DNA of 64,000 bases, from NCBI GenBank assembly GCA_013203905.1, contig JABMPC010000051.1:21389-85388 (forward strand), written 5' to 3'. The position numbers and the translations under genes were made by a program. The DNA is from Chlorobium sp. (GTDB lineage Bacteria; Bacteroidota; Chlorobiia; Chlorobiales; Chlorobiaceae). This document shows positions 53,853 through 63,883 of this stretch, piece by piece (within the stretch, counting starts at the first letter, position 1; every line of letters starts with the position of its first letter). The notes under the pieces are model-generated. The model had not been told where the DNA came from, did not search any database, and saw nothing but the letters and a program-made list of their open reading frames with translations.

Positions 53853-54896
53853 CTATTTGTCCGCAATAATAATGTGGGTCAGCATTTCCACCATTCTCCC
53901 TGCTGCAGCGCCGTCCCATTTTTCAGGGATTTTTGAGCGGTTCCCTTCCTCGGCCGAAGCATTCCGGATATGGCGCGCCTGATGGAGAAGCGCTTCAGTA
54001 TCCGTCCCCACAAGCGTATTGGTGCCTATTTCAAGCGTTGAAGGCCGCTCGGTCCTCTCCCGCATGGTGAGGCAGGGAACATTCATGACCGTAGCCTCAG
54101 CCTGTAGCTCACCCGAAGCAGTCAGCAGCATTGAAGCATCACGAAGGAGAGAAAGGAGAGCGGAGGGTTCGGGGCGCTCAATCATCCGGGCCCCAAGAGG
54201 AAGCTCAAACTCCAAGCCGCCCTCTTCAGGTTGCAGAACAATGACAGGAAGAATGGCGGCAAGCTCTGAAAGCAGAGTGCCCGGGGCCTGGGCCGGCTGG
54301 CTGCCCGGCAGCAGCAGGGCATAGGTTTTCGGCCCGTGGCCGTATCGCTCTGCAGCCGACGGGGCACCGCTCCGCTCCATCAAAGCGGCCAATGCATCAA
54401 TGGCCAGATTGCCAGCAAAGAGGAGCCGCTCTTCGTCATGCCCCTCGTTGACCAGATTGTACAGGCCGCTGTGCTCGCTCACAAAGTGCATGTCGGCAAT
54501 GGTGTCAATGAGCCTGCGGTTCATTTCAGCCTGCTCTTGAGGATCCCCGCTACGGAGTCCAGCGTCAGCAGCGGCAACAGGAAGCCCAAGCTGCGCGGCA
54601 CCGAGAGCAGCGGCAAGAGCGGCCATGTCGCTACCGAGCACAACAACCAGATCGGGCTCCATGCAAAGCAACCGTTCTTCCATGAAGGCAACAGCCTTTG
54701 AGAGCCTTGCCGGCTTCCCGCAGGAGACGCAGAGAAGCGGATCTGAAAGACCGAAACACTCTGCAATTTCAGGATGAAGGGGCTCGCCGATAATGGCGGC
54801 AGACTCAAACCTCCCGGCACTGCTCAGTGCGGAGAAAAGCGGAGCAAGGAGCATAGCCCCCGAGGGGCCTCCGGCAGCAAGGACAATTTTTTTCAC
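53853..54896 (-). CDS. degenerate UDP-N-acetylglucosamine 2-epimerase homologue
   Basis: Two-lobed GT-B-type protein of 347 residues that aligns with WecB-family UDP-GlcNAc 2-epimerases. The most WecB-like part is the C-terminal LTASGELQAEATVMNVPCLTMRERTERPSTLEIGTN. Catalytic positions have changed: the usual HGDT reads LGSD (residues 87-90) and the usual HVEAGLRTG reads AADAGLRSG. The usual HRREN segment is GSQPAQ, lacking the active-site His. It may bind a nucleotide sugar without epimerising it, or have a new reaction. It is head-to-head with the OstA-like gene, suggesting a cell-envelope role. Confidence 0.8.
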   Translation of the reverse strand: MKKIVLAAGGPSGAMLLAPLFSALSSAGRFESAAIIGEPLHPEIAECFGLSDPLLCVSCGKPARLSKAVAFMEERLLCMEPDLVVVLGSDMAALAAALGAAQLGLPVAAADAGLRSGDPQEQAEMNRRLIDTIADMHFVSEHSGLYNLVNEGHDEERLLFAGNLAIDALAALMERSGAPSAAERYGHGPKTYALLLPGSQPAQAPGTLLSELAAILPVIVLQPEEGGLEFELPLGARMIERPEPSALLSLLRDASMLLTASGELQAEATVMNVPCLTMRERTERPSTLEIGTNTLVGTDTEALLHQARHIRNASAEEGNRSKIPEKWDGAAAGRMVEMLTHIIIADK

Positions 54897-54981
54897 AGCG
54901 TGGAAACCTTTGGTTACATTAATAAAACACCATCCCGACAGTGTAGGGTATTTTTATGAGGACATCACCATCCAAAAGCCG

Positions 54982-55950
54982 ATGAAACGACTCTTTTCAC
55001 CAATACTTCTTGCCGCAGGGCTTACCCTGCTGCAGCTGGCACTGAACCCTTCCGGGAGTCAAAATACACTCCACGCGGAAAACAGTAAAATCATTCTCCG
55101 CCATGCCGACATAATAGAAGGAGGCGAAGACGCAGTCGGCCCATACCGGGCTGCGATAGGCAATGTGGAAATGGTGAAGGGAGAGCTGACCATGACCTGC
55201 CGACGCACGACTGACTATGATGGTCAGAACCGGATTATCATGAACGGTGATGTCAGCATCAGCGACGGGAGCATGGAGGTGTTCGGTGACGACGGGGTCT
55301 TCTACCCCGACCGTGAAGTGCTTGAGCTGAGCGGTAATGTGCGCGGTCGAATGAAGGACAACTCCCTTGCTGTCCGCTCGAAAAAGGGAATGTTCAACAA
55401 TGAAGAGAGCCAGCTCTGGTTTTATGACGATGCGGTCGGATGGAAGGGCAAAGATCAGGTCAACGGAGAGATTATCCTCCTTCATTTCAGGAAGTCTGAA
55501 AAGAAAGGAGGAAAGCAGACCATTGACGAAATGCAACTGCATGGCAATGCCTTTTATGCCTCCCCCGACACCCTCATCCAGTCTCCTGTGGGTTACGACC
55601 AGATGAGCGGAAAAAAAATTGTGGCGCTTATCGGCGAAAACTCTCGTATTGAAGGCCTCACCGTTACCGGACAGGCCGAAAGCCTCTTTCATCTCTATGA
55701 CGAAAACAGCAAGCCCTCAGGCATCAACTACTCAAGCGGCGACAGAATCAGAATGATATTCCGTGAGGGCAGGATGCATACAATGAAGGTGACAGGAAAT
55801 GCTGAAGGGACTGAGTATCCGGCAAGCTTCAGGGGAGAGGAAAGTATCAACCTGCCGAAATTTGCATGGAGGGCAGCCGAGAACCCCTGGGCCCCTCCCG
55901 AAAAAAAGGGAGCGCCTGAATTTGAGGGGCTGTTCGACAGAGAAAAATGA
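54982..55950 (+). CDS. OstA/LptA-like LPS-export protein
   Basis: Periplasmic protein of 322 residues. A signal peptide (MKRLFSPILLAAGLTLLQLAL) precedes repeated OstA_N-type beta-jellyroll segments (ADIIEGGEDAVGPYRAAIGNVEMVKGELTMTC; DVSISDGSMEVFGDDGVFYPDREVLELSGNVRG). These form the lipid-binding slide of Lpt bridge proteins such as LptA. Larger than classical LptA (about 185), as in OstA-like proteins of Bacteroidota/Chlorobiota. The frame upstream of 54982 overlaps the divergent gene and was discarded. The first 85 bp upstream are the shared promoter region. Confidence 0.82.
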   Translation: MKRLFSPILLAAGLTLLQLALNPSGSQNTLHAENSKIILRHADIIEGGEDAVGPYRAAIGNVEMVKGELTMTCRRTTDYDGQNRIIMNGDVSISDGSMEVFGDDGVFYPDREVLELSGNVRGRMKDNSLAVRSKKGMFNNEESQLWFYDDAVGWKGKDQVNGEIILLHFRKSEKKGGKQTIDEMQLHGNAFYASPDTLIQSPVGYDQMSGKKIVALIGENSRIEGLTVTGQAESLFHLYDENSKPSGINYSSGDRIRMIFREGRMHTMKVTGNAEGTEYPASFRGEESINLPKFAWRAAENPWAPPEKKGAPEFEGLFDREK

Positions 55951-55952
55951 AA

Positions 55953-55975
55953 ACCTTCCCTGCTGAGGGGAAGGT
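55953..55975. terminator. hairpin between convergent OstA-like gene and zinc-ribbon gene
   Basis: accttccc (55953-55960) and gggaaggt (55968-55975) pair perfectly across a 7-nt loop, directly after the OstA-like stop. The flanking sequence is only weakly T-rich, so termination efficiency is uncertain. Confidence 0.5.
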
Positions 55976-56007
55976 CTTCTGGCTTGACTGGCAACAGGGG
56001 GGAGGCG

Positions 56008-56265
56008 CTACTTGGCGAAAGGGCATGTGCCGGTGGAACAGCCGCCCGGAGCGGCAGGTGCGGCGGAAGATTTTGAGCCTGAAGAGTTGTAGTCGGTGCC
56101 ATAAAAGCCCGAACCCTTCAGCACAAAACCGCCCTCTGCGCTGATGACCCTCTCAAGAGTCTCTTTCCCGCATTTCGGGCACTTCGTCAGAGCATTGTCC
56201 ATCATTTTCTGGACCACTTCCAGCTCATTCCCGCAATCTGTGCAACGGTACTGATAGGTTGGCAT
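56008..56265 (-). CDS. FmdB-type zinc-ribbon protein
   Basis: Small soluble protein of 85 residues. The CxxC pairs [12 protein letters not shown] (residues 7-10) and [13 protein letters not shown] (residues 33-36) form the zinc ribbon of the FmdB/CxxC_CXXC_SSSS family. The tail is Ser/Ala/Gly-rich with two cysteines (CSTGTC). The family is implicated in regulation but no general function is established. Opposite to recO. Confidence 0.88.
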   Translation of the reverse strand: MPTYQYRCTDCGNELEVVQKMMDNALTKCPKCGKETLERVISAEGGFVLKGSGFYGTDYNSSGSKSSAAPAAPGGCSTGTCPFAK

Positions 56266-56391
56266 ATTGATCGTCCTCCTTAATTGTTCTGTAATTCCTG
56301 TTCTGTACTCTTTTCTCCCCCGGCAGGCGCGACTCCTGCAGGAGCTGTATTGTTATATAGGCATATTTCAAAAAATAAAAAAGAGACTCTG

Positions 56392-57177
56392 TTGATTGTC
56401 AAAACCCGGGCGGTCGTTCTCAGGGAAATCAAATATCGCGACCAGTCAAAACTTTGTACCCTCTTCACCCGTGAATTCGGAAAGCTCACCGTTATTCTCA
56501 AAGGGGGCCGCAACCCGAAAAGCCGTCTTGCTGGCATTTTCACTGCCGGCAACCTGCTTGACTGCGTCATCTACAGGAAAGCCGAAAGGGATGTGCAGCT
56601 ACTCAGTGATGCATCCCTGCTTGCCTGCCCCATGGTTCCCGAGGCCGACATGGAACGGTTCGGCGCACTCTACCGCATGATTGATTTGGTGAACCGCACC
56701 ACGGAACGGGATGAAAAAAACCTGCCGCTGTTCACCCTCCTTGAAACGGCGCTTCGCGAAATCTGCCGCGAGCGGGGCAATTTCCCCCTACTCTATGCAT
56801 GGTTTCTTCTTCGGTTCATCTCCATCCTCGGCTTTGAGCCGGAACTGCGTCAATGTATTTTCAGCGGCTGTGATCTTCGTGAATCACTGCAGGAACGACC
56901 TGCCGAAGGACTGCTCTTCATCATGAATCCCGGAGGCCTTGCCCTTCCAGGCAGTCTGCCGTCAGGGACAAGCAACGCACGAAGCCTCACAGCGGAAGCC
57001 GCCGCCCTGCTCCTTTCTCTCAGCACCATGCGGCCGACTGTTCCGGCCGAGACGCATGCGGCACCAGCCGACACAGAATCCCTCTCCGCTCTGCTTCAGG
57101 ACTACTCATCACTGCACCTTGAGCACAGTGCAAACGGTCGTAACCGCTCCATTGTGAGCCAGATTCTCATGAAATAG
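56392..57177 (+). CDS. recO: DNA repair protein RecO
   Basis: Works with RecF and RecR in RecA loading onto gapped DNA. About 261 residues. The N-terminal OB-fold shows TRAVVLREIKYRDQSKLCTLFTREFGKLTVILKG, then a helical domain. A zinc-finger-like region (QCIFSGCDLRE) is incomplete relative to four-Cys RecO. An in-frame ATG exists at 56284, but homology starts after it. A TTG at 56392 (then ATT-GTC-AAA) preceded by an AAGAGA-like site is the best supported start. The start codon is therefore tentative. Confidence 0.88.
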   Translation: MIVKTRAVVLREIKYRDQSKLCTLFTREFGKLTVILKGGRNPKSRLAGIFTAGNLLDCVIYRKAERDVQLLSDASLLACPMVPEADMERFGALYRMIDLVNRTTERDEKNLPLFTLLETALREICRERGNFPLLYAWFLLRFISILGFEPELRQCIFSGCDLRESLQERPAEGLLFIMNPGGLALPGSLPSGTSNARSLTAEAAALLLSLSTMRPTVPAETHAAPADTESLSALLQDYSSLHLEHSANGRNRSIVSQILMK

Positions 57178-57286
57178 CACCCGCCCGATTCGAGATTTCA
57201 TAATCTCCCGGAGTCTTTCTATCTTATGCTTACATCTGCATTTTTCCAGCATCGCCTTGTTTCACTTCAAAACCGCATTGACCGAC

Positions 57287-58582
57287 ATGCCGAAACTCAC
57301 CAGATCAGCTGAACTCTTTGAAAAAGCCAAGAAGTTTATCCCCGGAGGAGTCAACTCACCGGTACGGGCATTCAAATCCGTTGGAGGCAATCCCATCTTC
57401 ATGGCAAAGGGCCAGGGCGCCTACATGACCGATGTTGACGGCAACACCTACCTCGACTATGTTGGCTCGTGGGGCCCATTCATCCTTGGCAGCATGCACC
57501 CCCGCATCACCGCAGCCCTTGAACGCACCCTGACAACAATCGGCACCAGCTTCGGTACTCCGATTGAAATGGAAATTGAAATCGCCGAACTGCTTGTGGA
57601 GGTTGTTCCCTCCATAGAAATGGTCCGAATGGTCAACAGCGGCACCGAGGCAACCATGTCAGCTGTCCGTCTGGCGAGAGGATGCACCGGCCGCGACAAA
57701 ATCATCAAGTTTGAAGGCTGCTATCACGGCCACGGCGACAGCTTCCTCATCAAAGCCGGCTCAGGCGCACTTACCCTTGGGGCCCCCGACAGCCCCGGCG
57801 TCACGAAAGGAACCGCCGAAGACACGCTGAATGCCAAATACAACGACATTGCCTCTGTTGAGCTGCTTGTTGCCGAAAACAAAGGGAATATTGCCGCTAT
57901 CATCATTGAACCTGTTGCCGGCAACACGGGCGTCATCCCCGCAAAAAAAGAGTTCCTTCAGGCACTGCGCGACCTGTGCGACCGCGAAGGAATTGTGCTG
58001 ATTTTTGATGAGGTGATGTGCGGGTTCCGCGTGGCACTTGGTGGTGCACAGGAGCTCTACGGCATTACCCCCGACCTCACCACCATGGGCAAAATCATCG
58101 GCGGCGGACTGCCGGTCGGTGCATTCGGCGGCAAACGGAGCCTCATGGAAAATATAGCCCCGCTCGGTGGTGTCTACCAGGCCGGAACACTCTCAGGCAA
58201 CCCGCTGGCACTGACGGCCGGAATCGAAACCCTGAAAATTCTGAAAGATGAGAACCCCTACCCGGAACTTGAGCGGAAAGCCGCATTCCTTGAAGCCGGT
58301 TTCAGGGACAACATGCAGAAGCTCGGACTGAACTTTGTCCAGAACCGGGTCGGCTCAATGGCCTGCCTCTTCTTTACCGAGACACCGGTGGAAAGCTACG
58401 ACAGCGCAATCACCTGCGATACGGAAATGTTCGGCCGCTACTTCACCTCAATGCTCGACCAGGGGATCTATCTCGCCCCGTCGCAGTTTGAAGCAATGTT
58501 CACCAGCGCGGTGCACACTGATGCCGATCTGGAAAAAACAGTCAAGGCGAACTACATCGCCCTTCAGGCTGCAACGAAGTAA
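57287..58582 (+). CDS. hemL: glutamate-1-semialdehyde 2,1-aminomutase
   Basis: Converts glutamate-1-semialdehyde to 5-aminolevulinate, the C5 entry to tetrapyrroles, as expected for bacteriochlorophyll makers. 431 residues from MPKLTRSAELFEKAKKFIPGG. The PLP-lysine block TTMGKIIGGGLPVGAFGGK is near residue 270, with VNSGTEATMSAVRLARG and the DEVMCGFR aspartate motif. The start at 57287 was chosen over an ATG ten codons upstream. It ends before a strong terminator. Confidence 0.96.
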   Translation: MPKLTRSAELFEKAKKFIPGGVNSPVRAFKSVGGNPIFMAKGQGAYMTDVDGNTYLDYVGSWGPFILGSMHPRITAALERTLTTIGTSFGTPIEMEIEIAELLVEVVPSIEMVRMVNSGTEATMSAVRLARGCTGRDKIIKFEGCYHGHGDSFLIKAGSGALTLGAPDSPGVTKGTAEDTLNAKYNDIASVELLVAENKGNIAAIIIEPVAGNTGVIPAKKEFLQALRDLCDREGIVLIFDEVMCGFRVALGGAQELYGITPDLTTMGKIIGGGLPVGAFGGKRSLMENIAPLGGVYQAGTLSGNPLALTAGIETLKILKDENPYPELERKAAFLEAGFRDNMQKLGLNFVQNRVGSMACLFFTETPVESYDSAITCDTEMFGRYFTSMLDQGIYLAPSQFEAMFTSAVHTDADLEKTVKANYIALQAATK

Positions 58583-58601
58583 CCGGTAAAGCAGACCGGA
58601 C

Positions 58602-58643
58602 GGGAAAGAAAAAGGAGACTGAAAGGCCTCCTTTTTCTTTCCC
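58602..58643. terminator. rho-independent terminator after hemL
   Basis: A perfect 16-bp stem (58602-58617 gggaaagaaaaaggag with 58628-58643) with a 10-nt loop. A and T tracts inside the stem weaken the distal part but the hairpin is clear. It separates hemL from the convergent DUF190 gene and can serve both. Confidence 0.82.
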
Positions 58644-58670
58644 CTCAAAACGAGATGCGCATTGGTCGGG

Positions 58671-59015
58671 CTATTCAATAATTCCAGAACGGACCGCTTC
58701 ACGGGTAATCATGACTCTTGAGGCGGAATCATGCACCATCTGTTCAAGCACCGGAATGAAGCGATCCACCTTCTCCGGATCGTCAACAAGCTCCACAACC
58801 ATTGGAAGATCCGGTGCAAGCTCCATCAGCTTTGAGGTATGGATGGAAAGATCGTGGCCGAATGATAGCACCCCTTTCAGGGCAGTAGCACCGGCCATTC
58901 CTTGAAGACGCGCCTCGCGCACAATCTCCTCATAGAGCGGTCGGTGACCGAAACGGGCATGCTCACCCACAAAAACCCTCAGCAACTCTTTGTTCTCAAG
59001 CAACATCATGTCCAT
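58671..59015 (-). CDS. DUF190 family protein
   Basis: Soluble protein of 114 residues with a P-II-like ferredoxin fold pattern (ELLRVFVGEHARFGHRPLYEEIVREARLQGMAGATALKGVLSFG). This is the DUF190 family, repeatedly encoded beside crcB. It overlaps the crcB stop by 10 bp, so translation is coupled. Its biochemical role, possibly gating or regulating fluoride export, is unproven. Confidence 0.88.
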   Translation of the reverse strand: MDMMLLENKELLRVFVGEHARFGHRPLYEEIVREARLQGMAGATALKGVLSFGHDLSIHTSKLMELAPDLPMVVELVDDPEKVDRFIPVLEQMVHDSASRVMITREAVRSGIIE

Positions 59016-59389
59016 GGTTTTGCGGCAAGAGTGCCCGAGTAGAGCGCAGCAAACCCGCCAATTATGCTTCCCGCAAGATACATCCCCGCATAGAGCAGCT
59101 GGCCCTCCCTCACAAGCGAGGCATCTTCATACATATATGCCGAAAAAGTGGTGAACCCCCCGCAGAAACCAGTCACGAGCAATAGTCTCGCCTCAGGAGA
59201 AACCATTGAGGTGGAAACAGCCAGTTCGCTGATAAAGCCGATCAGAAAGCTTCCGGCTATGTTGACCGTCATTGTTGCGAACGGAAACCCTGCGTCCGCA
59301 GGAGCAAAGGCCAGCGCTACAAGATATCTCATGACAGAACCAAGAAAGCCGCCAACTCCAACGAGCAGAATGGAAAAGGAGTGCTTCAC
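59006..59389 (-). CDS. crcB: fluoride exporter CrcB/Fluc
   Basis: Dimeric fluoride channel of the inner membrane. 127 residues, four helices. Family motifs are GGFLGSVMRYLVAL, MTVNIAGSFLIGF (the Asn that lines the pore) and TGFCGGFTTFSAYMYE. It overlaps both neighbours by a few bases. No fluoride riboswitch was recognised in the 130 bp upstream of the operon. Confidence 0.93.
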   Translation of the reverse strand: MKHSFSILLVGVGGFLGSVMRYLVALAFAPADAGFPFATMTVNIAGSFLIGFISELAVSTSMVSPEARLLLVTGFCGGFTTFSAYMYEDASLVREGQLLYAGMYLAGSIIGGFAALYSGTLAAKPWT

Positions 59390-59616
59390 CGCTCATTGGC
59401 CTCATTCTGCCTGCCCTCAATTCGCCTGTGGGCGCAGCACATTTCATCAAGAATCCCGAGCAGTGTATTGAATATCCCGAGCCCCATGATGGTCGGAGCC
59501 CAGAGGCCGATAAAGATGCCAACCTGCTCGTGGTTCGCCGATGTACCGAAAAGAAAGACATAGATGGAGAGCAGAATGGAAAGCGTCGCCCCAATAAAAT
59601 AATAGCTTGACTTCAT
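59386..59616 (-). CDS. small two-helix membrane protein upstream of crcB
   Basis: 76 residues from MKSSYYFIGATLSILLSIYVFLFG. Two hydrophobic helices (about 5-24 and 33-54), then a short charged tail with two adjacent cysteines (MCCAHRR). No family recognised. Its stop overlaps the crcB start by 4 bp, so it leads a three-gene unit with crcB and DUF190. The upstream frame to 59718 has no membrane pattern and was dropped. Confidence 0.7.
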   Translation of the reverse strand: MKSSYYFIGATLSILLSIYVFLFGTSANHEQVGIFIGLWAPTIMGLGIFNTLLGILDEMCCAHRRIEGRQNEANER

Positions 59617-60095
59617 TGCCTTTGTTATGGTTAAGTGAGCCTGTCGGGGAAAAGTCTGAAGAAAAGTTACACTATTCAGCTGAAAACAGAAAACCCCGCC
59701 ATCCCGAAAAATCTCCACAGCCCCTTATCAGTAAAACAACAATTGTGATGCCAAAGAAAGAAAAAAGAGGATACTACCGGAAGACATCTCCCGAAAAGCA
59801 CGAACAGCATGCGTTAACAGACACTGAAGAGATATATATCCTTATGACTATATATGCATAAAACCAATAAAAATAAATCAAGGGAAGTCATTATAAAAAA
59901 TAGAGTTACCCGCTACATAACAGAGCGAAAATGGCGTTGGATAATTCTGCCTGCTGACCTATATTATTAGTTCGTTTTATCGGTGAGGAGAGTAATCCTT
60001 CGCCGCCCAATACAGGCACAGCATCGCTTCCAACCTCCGGCAGCTTCATCGAGAGACAGCACCGACCTCATTAAACTCAGTAAGGAGAACCACAC
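59617..60095. other. 479-bp intergenic region upstream of psrABC-like operon
   Basis: Divergent promoter region, AT-rich from about 59830 to 59960. A short frame at 59748-59861 (MPKKEKRGYYRKT...) could encode 37 residues but has no ribosome site and no family. A good Shine-Dalgarno (aaggaga) precedes psrA. No riboswitch or small RNA was recognised. Confidence 0.45.
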
Positions 60096-62315
60096 ATGGA
60101 TCATTGGCAGAATTTCAGCCGCCGGGATTTCATAAAGATTTCGTCACTCTTCCTTGCAGGGTCTGCAGCAATGTCCGGTTCAGCCGGGCAGGCCTTTTCC
60201 CGTCTGGGGCAGTCAGGCTCAGGCGAAAATGGGGACCGGATTGTCCATTCGTTCTGCGAACACTGCTTCTGGCGTTGTGGAATTGCAGCGCATGTACGGG
60301 ATGGAAAAGTCTACAAAATCACTGGATCGGAACACCACCCTCTCAGCCAGGGGAAACTCTGCCCCAGAGGAACAGGAGGAATAGGACTGCTCTACGATCC
60401 CGACCGGCTCCGGCACCCGCTGATCCGTGAAACCAAAGGGGGAAAGCAGTATTACCGCAAGGCCAGCTGGGATGAAGCAACCGGCGTTGTTGCTGAAAAA
60501 CTCTACGGAATCCATGAAAAGTATGGCCCTGGTGCTATAGCCATGCTTCACCACGGATTCGGGGTCTCCTTCTTCAAGCAGATGTTCTCCCAGATAGGTG
60601 TCAACAAGTTCTCAAAACCCTCCTTCGACCTCTGCTGCGGCCCGGCCCGTCAGGCCTCGGTACTGACCTACGGCTATCCAAGCGGCACTCCCGAAGGGTT
60701 CGACATGAAGAACAGCAAGTACATGATCTTCTTCGGCACCCACTTCGGAGAAAACATGCATAACACCGCCGTACAGGAGATTTCCGATGGCATACGCCGC
60801 GGCGCCAAAATAGTCGTATTCGATCCCCGCTTTTCAACGATTGCCGGCAAGGCCGAGCACTGGCTTCCAATAAAACCCGGCACCGATATTGCCATGATGC
60901 AGGGGCTGATGCATGTGCTGATCAGCGAAAATCTCTACGATCGATCCTTCGTGCAGCAGCATACCGTCGGATTCGGTGAACTCTGGGACTCTGTCCGGAA
61001 GATGACTCCGGAGAAAGTGGCCGAAATCACCGAAATCCCCGCCGAGGCAATCAGAACCGTTGCCCGCGAGTTTGCCTTCAACGCTCCGGCGGCATTAGTG
61101 CACAGCGGAAGGCGCACCAACTGGTACGGCGACGCACTGCAGCGTATACGGGCCATCCATATCCTTAACGCACTGGTCGGTAACTTCAAGATGCCCGGCG
61201 GCGTCATCGACTATGAAAAATTCTCCCTGAAGAAACCTCCGGCCGGACACGCCCATCCCCCTTACGAGAGGGATGTCTACAGCCGTTACCCATTCTTTGC
61301 GCAGGATGAGCCATCCAACAGTATAGCATCGCACGAGGTAATACAACAGGCCATTTCGGGAGAGATAAAAGCCCTGATGGTTTACGGCGTCAACCTCCCC
61401 GAGACCATGACGCTCGGGCGCAAGACAGCTATCGAAGCCCTCCAGAAGGTCGACTTCATGGTCGCTGTCGATGTTCTGCCCGCCGAGGTCACCGGCTACG
61501 CCGATGTGGTACTTCCTGAATGCACTTATCTCGAGCGCTACGATGCGCTTGACGCCGGAAGAAAATACCGGACTCCGTTCGTCGCACTGCGCCAGCCTGC
61601 GGTGGAGCCAATGTACGACTCGAAGCCCGGCAACCAGATCGCCAAAATGATCACCGACAAGTGGGGCATCCATGGCGCTTTCCCGGCAACCGTTGAAGAG
61701 GGGCTCGACAAAACCCTCCGCCTCAACGGCAGCTCGCTTGAAGAGATCAAGAAAACCGGCGTCATCGTCCGTCCCGAAAGCGACCTCTACCGCAAAGCGG
61801 GTCAGCCGCTCAACCTGAAGACCCCGAGCGGCAAGATAGAGCTTGCCTCATCCCTTCTGAGGAAAGCAGGGTTCGACGCAGTTCCCCACTACACTCCGCA
61901 GCCCGAGGCTCCGGAAGGTTATTACAGGATGCTCACAGGCCGCAAGCCCATGCTCACCTTCGGACGAACTGCCAACAACCGCTTTCTCGGTGATGTTGCC
62001 ACTGCAAAGGAGAACGAGGTCTGGGTCAACGCCGAGACAGCTGCCAGACACAGCCTGAAAAACGAGGAGTATGTTCATCTGAAAAATCAGGCAGGCGTCG
62101 TTTCCGAATTTCCCGTCAAGGTAAAGGTAACCCAGCGAATTCGTCCCGACGCGGTCTTCATGGTGCACGGCTTCGGCCATACCGCCGCGAAAATGACCTG
62201 GGCTTACAAACGCGGAGCCTCGCACAACCAGCTCATCTCAAGAACCGATATCGATCCCGCAATCGGGTCGGTCGGGTTTCAGAATAATTTCGTGACATTC
62301 ATTAAGGAGGCATAA
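60096..62315 (+). CDS. psrA: molybdopterin oxidoreductase, polysulfide/thiosulfate reductase catalytic subunit type
   Basis: Periplasmic catalytic subunit, 739 residues, with a twin-arginine signal (SRRDFIK, residues 8-14). The 4Fe-4S site uses Cys54, Cys57, Cys61 and Cys89 (CEHCFWRC ... KLCPRG). A cysteine at 180 or 181 (DLCCGPARQ) is the likely molybdenum ligand, as in PsrA/PhsA enzymes. The C-terminal domain binds the second pterin ([10 protein letters not shown]). Followed by an iron-sulfur and a membrane subunit gene. In green sulfur bacteria such complexes are assigned to polysulfide or related sulfur redox chemistry; direction is inference. Confidence 0.9.
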   Translation: MDHWQNFSRRDFIKISSLFLAGSAAMSGSAGQAFSRLGQSGSGENGDRIVHSFCEHCFWRCGIAAHVRDGKVYKITGSEHHPLSQGKLCPRGTGGIGLLYDPDRLRHPLIRETKGGKQYYRKASWDEATGVVAEKLYGIHEKYGPGAIAMLHHGFGVSFFKQMFSQIGVNKFSKPSFDLCCGPARQASVLTYGYPSGTPEGFDMKNSKYMIFFGTHFGENMHNTAVQEISDGIRRGAKIVVFDPRFSTIAGKAEHWLPIKPGTDIAMMQGLMHVLISENLYDRSFVQQHTVGFGELWDSVRKMTPEKVAEITEIPAEAIRTVAREFAFNAPAALVHSGRRTNWYGDALQRIRAIHILNALVGNFKMPGGVIDYEKFSLKKPPAGHAHPPYERDVYSRYPFFAQDEPSNSIASHEVIQQAISGEIKALMVYGVNLPETMTLGRKTAIEALQKVDFMVAVDVLPAEVTGYADVVLPECTYLERYDALDAGRKYRTPFVALRQPAVEPMYDSKPGNQIAKMITDKWGIHGAFPATVEEGLDKTLRLNGSSLEEIKKTGVIVRPESDLYRKAGQPLNLKTPSGKIELASSLLRKAGFDAVPHYTPQPEAPEGYYRMLTGRKPMLTFGRTANNRFLGDVATAKENEVWVNAETAARHSLKNEEYVHLKNQAGVVSEFPVKVKVTQRIRPDAVFMVHGFGHTAAKMTWAYKRGASHNQLISRTDIDPAIGSVGFQNNFVTFIKEA

Positions 62316-62318
62316 CCT

Positions 62319-62885
62319 GTGGCGAACAAAAAAAACTATGGAATGGTCATAGACACACGGGTATGCGTCGGCTGCTCGGCCTGTGTCTATGCGTGCAAAT
62401 CGGAAAACGCGGTTCCTGAAGGCTACTGCCGCGACTGGGTGGTACAGGAAACAAAGGGAAACTTCCCTAATCTGAGCATGGAAAACCGCTCAGAGCGCTG
62501 CCAGCACTGCGAAAATGCCCCCTGCGTCACCTACTGCCCAACCCGTGCATCGCATTACGCCGAAGACGGGACAGTACAGATCAACCGGTCGCTCTGCACA
62601 GGTTGCAAAGCCTGTCTGGCCGCCTGCCCTTATGATGCCCGTTTCGTGCACCCGGACGGCTTTGCCGACAAATGCTCGCTCTGCCATCACCGCATTGAAC
62701 AGGGGCTCAAAACCGCATGTGTTTCAGTCTGCCCAACCGGAAGCCTGAACCTGGTTGACTTCAATGACCCCGACGAAGAAGCACAGAAACTCATGGCAGG
62801 AAAGGTTGTCTACCGGCAGAAAGAACACTCCGGCACAGGACCGAGCCTTTTCTGGATTTCCGCAAGCAATAAACCCGGAGCATAA
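62319..62885 (+). CDS. psrB: four-cluster ferredoxin-type electron transfer subunit
   Basis: Electron-transfer subunit of 188 residues with sixteen cysteines in four ferredoxin groups: [39 protein letters not shown] and CSLCHHR...CVSVCPTG. It starts with GTG at 62319, preceded by aaggagg, 3 nt after psrA. No signal peptide, so it must be exported with PsrA by hitch-hiking on the Tat signal, as is known for these complexes. Confidence 0.92.
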   Translation: MANKKNYGMVIDTRVCVGCSACVYACKSENAVPEGYCRDWVVQETKGNFPNLSMENRSERCQHCENAPCVTYCPTRASHYAEDGTVQINRSLCTGCKACLAACPYDARFVHPDGFADKCSLCHHRIEQGLKTACVSVCPTGSLNLVDFNDPDEEAQKLMAGKVVYRQKEHSGTGPSLFWISASNKPGA

Positions 62886-62887
62886 CC

Positions 62888-63883
62888 ATGACTGCAACTG
62901 CTGCAACTGAACTCATATCGACCAAAATCAATCCAAATGTGGTTCCCCATCTCCATATATGGGAGTGGCACATTCCCCTCTACCTCTTTCTCGGCGGTAT
63001 GGCAGGAGGCCTTCTGGTTATCACATCCATCATGATTGTCCTGAAACGGAAATTCGGCATCGGACCGAAGGACTCGGGAGATGGCTGTCCATGCCTCGCA
63101 ATACGCATAGGCTCAGCCCTTTCACCTCTTCTTCTTGCCATCGGCATGATTTTTCTCTTTCTCGACCTTGCCCATCCTCTCTATGTCTGGGCATTCTACA
63201 CCACGGTGCAACCAACCTCACCGATGTCGGCGGGAAGCTGGATTCTGGTGGCCTTTTTCCCGCTGGCCGTACTCCAGGCCATGCTGGTAAACAAGCGCCA
63301 GCTCAGGACTTTTGATGTCGGGATCGTACACAAAGTGCTCGACTGGACTGAGGACCACATGACCATCGTCGCCCTCATCAATGCCCATATCGGCGTCGGA
63401 ATTGGCATCTATACAGGCATCCTGCTCTCATTCTTTTCCGCTCGGCCGCTCTGGTCGAGCTCGATACTGGGAATGCTCTTCCTTGTCTCGGGTATTTCTG
63501 CCGCTGCCGCACTCATGCTCCTTCTGGCACCCGAAGAAGAAAAGCCAATCTACAGCATGATTGACGCAAACGCCATCTGGATCGAACTGGTGACCATCGG
63601 ACTCTTTGTGCTCGGAGGTCTTACGGGCTCTGCCAACAGCAGTGGCGCCATGATGCACCTCATCAGCGGTAGCGCCGCAATGGCAGGCATACCATACGCT
63701 TACTGGTTCTGGGGCCTGTTTGTGGGTGCAGGACTTCTGGTTCCCCTGCTTCTTGAGTTCCTTGAAGCGGCAGGTGTCCATATCAAATACCCGAATGTAG
63801 CCCCCGTCATGGTTCTTACCGGCGGGCTTCTCCTCCGGTTCCTCATCGTCTTTGCCGGTCAGAGCTACCACACATTCATGTAG
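62888..63883 (+). CDS. psrC: NrfD/PsrC-type quinone-interacting membrane subunit
   Basis: Integral membrane subunit passing electrons between the quinone pool and PsrB. 331 residues, eight or nine helices. The first carries [21 protein letters not shown], the NrfD signature. Periplasmic loops are short. It begins 2 nt after the psrB stop. The last seven codons and the stop lie inside the 142-bp palindrome that ends the window. Confidence 0.9.
   Translation: MTATAATELISTKINPNVVPHLHIWEWHIPLYLFLGGMAGGLLVITSIMIVLKRKFGIGPKDSGDGCPCLAIRIGSALSPLLLAIGMIFLFLDLAHPLYVWAFYTTVQPTSPMSAGSWILVAFFPLAVLQAMLVNKRQLRTFDVGIVHKVLDWTEDHMTIVALINAHIGVGIGIYTGILLSFFSARPLWSSSILGMLFLVSGISAAAALMLLLAPEEEKPIYSMIDANAIWIELVTIGLFVLGGLTGSANSSGAMMHLISGSAAMAGIPYAYWFWGLFVGAGLLVPLLLEFLEAAGVHIKYPNVAPVMVLTGGLLLRFLIVFAGQSYHTFM

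Noticed and set aside
59617..59750. Possible fluoride riboswitch upstream of the crcB unit
   Set aside because: The conserved fluoride-aptamer blocks were not found on the strand reading toward crcB.
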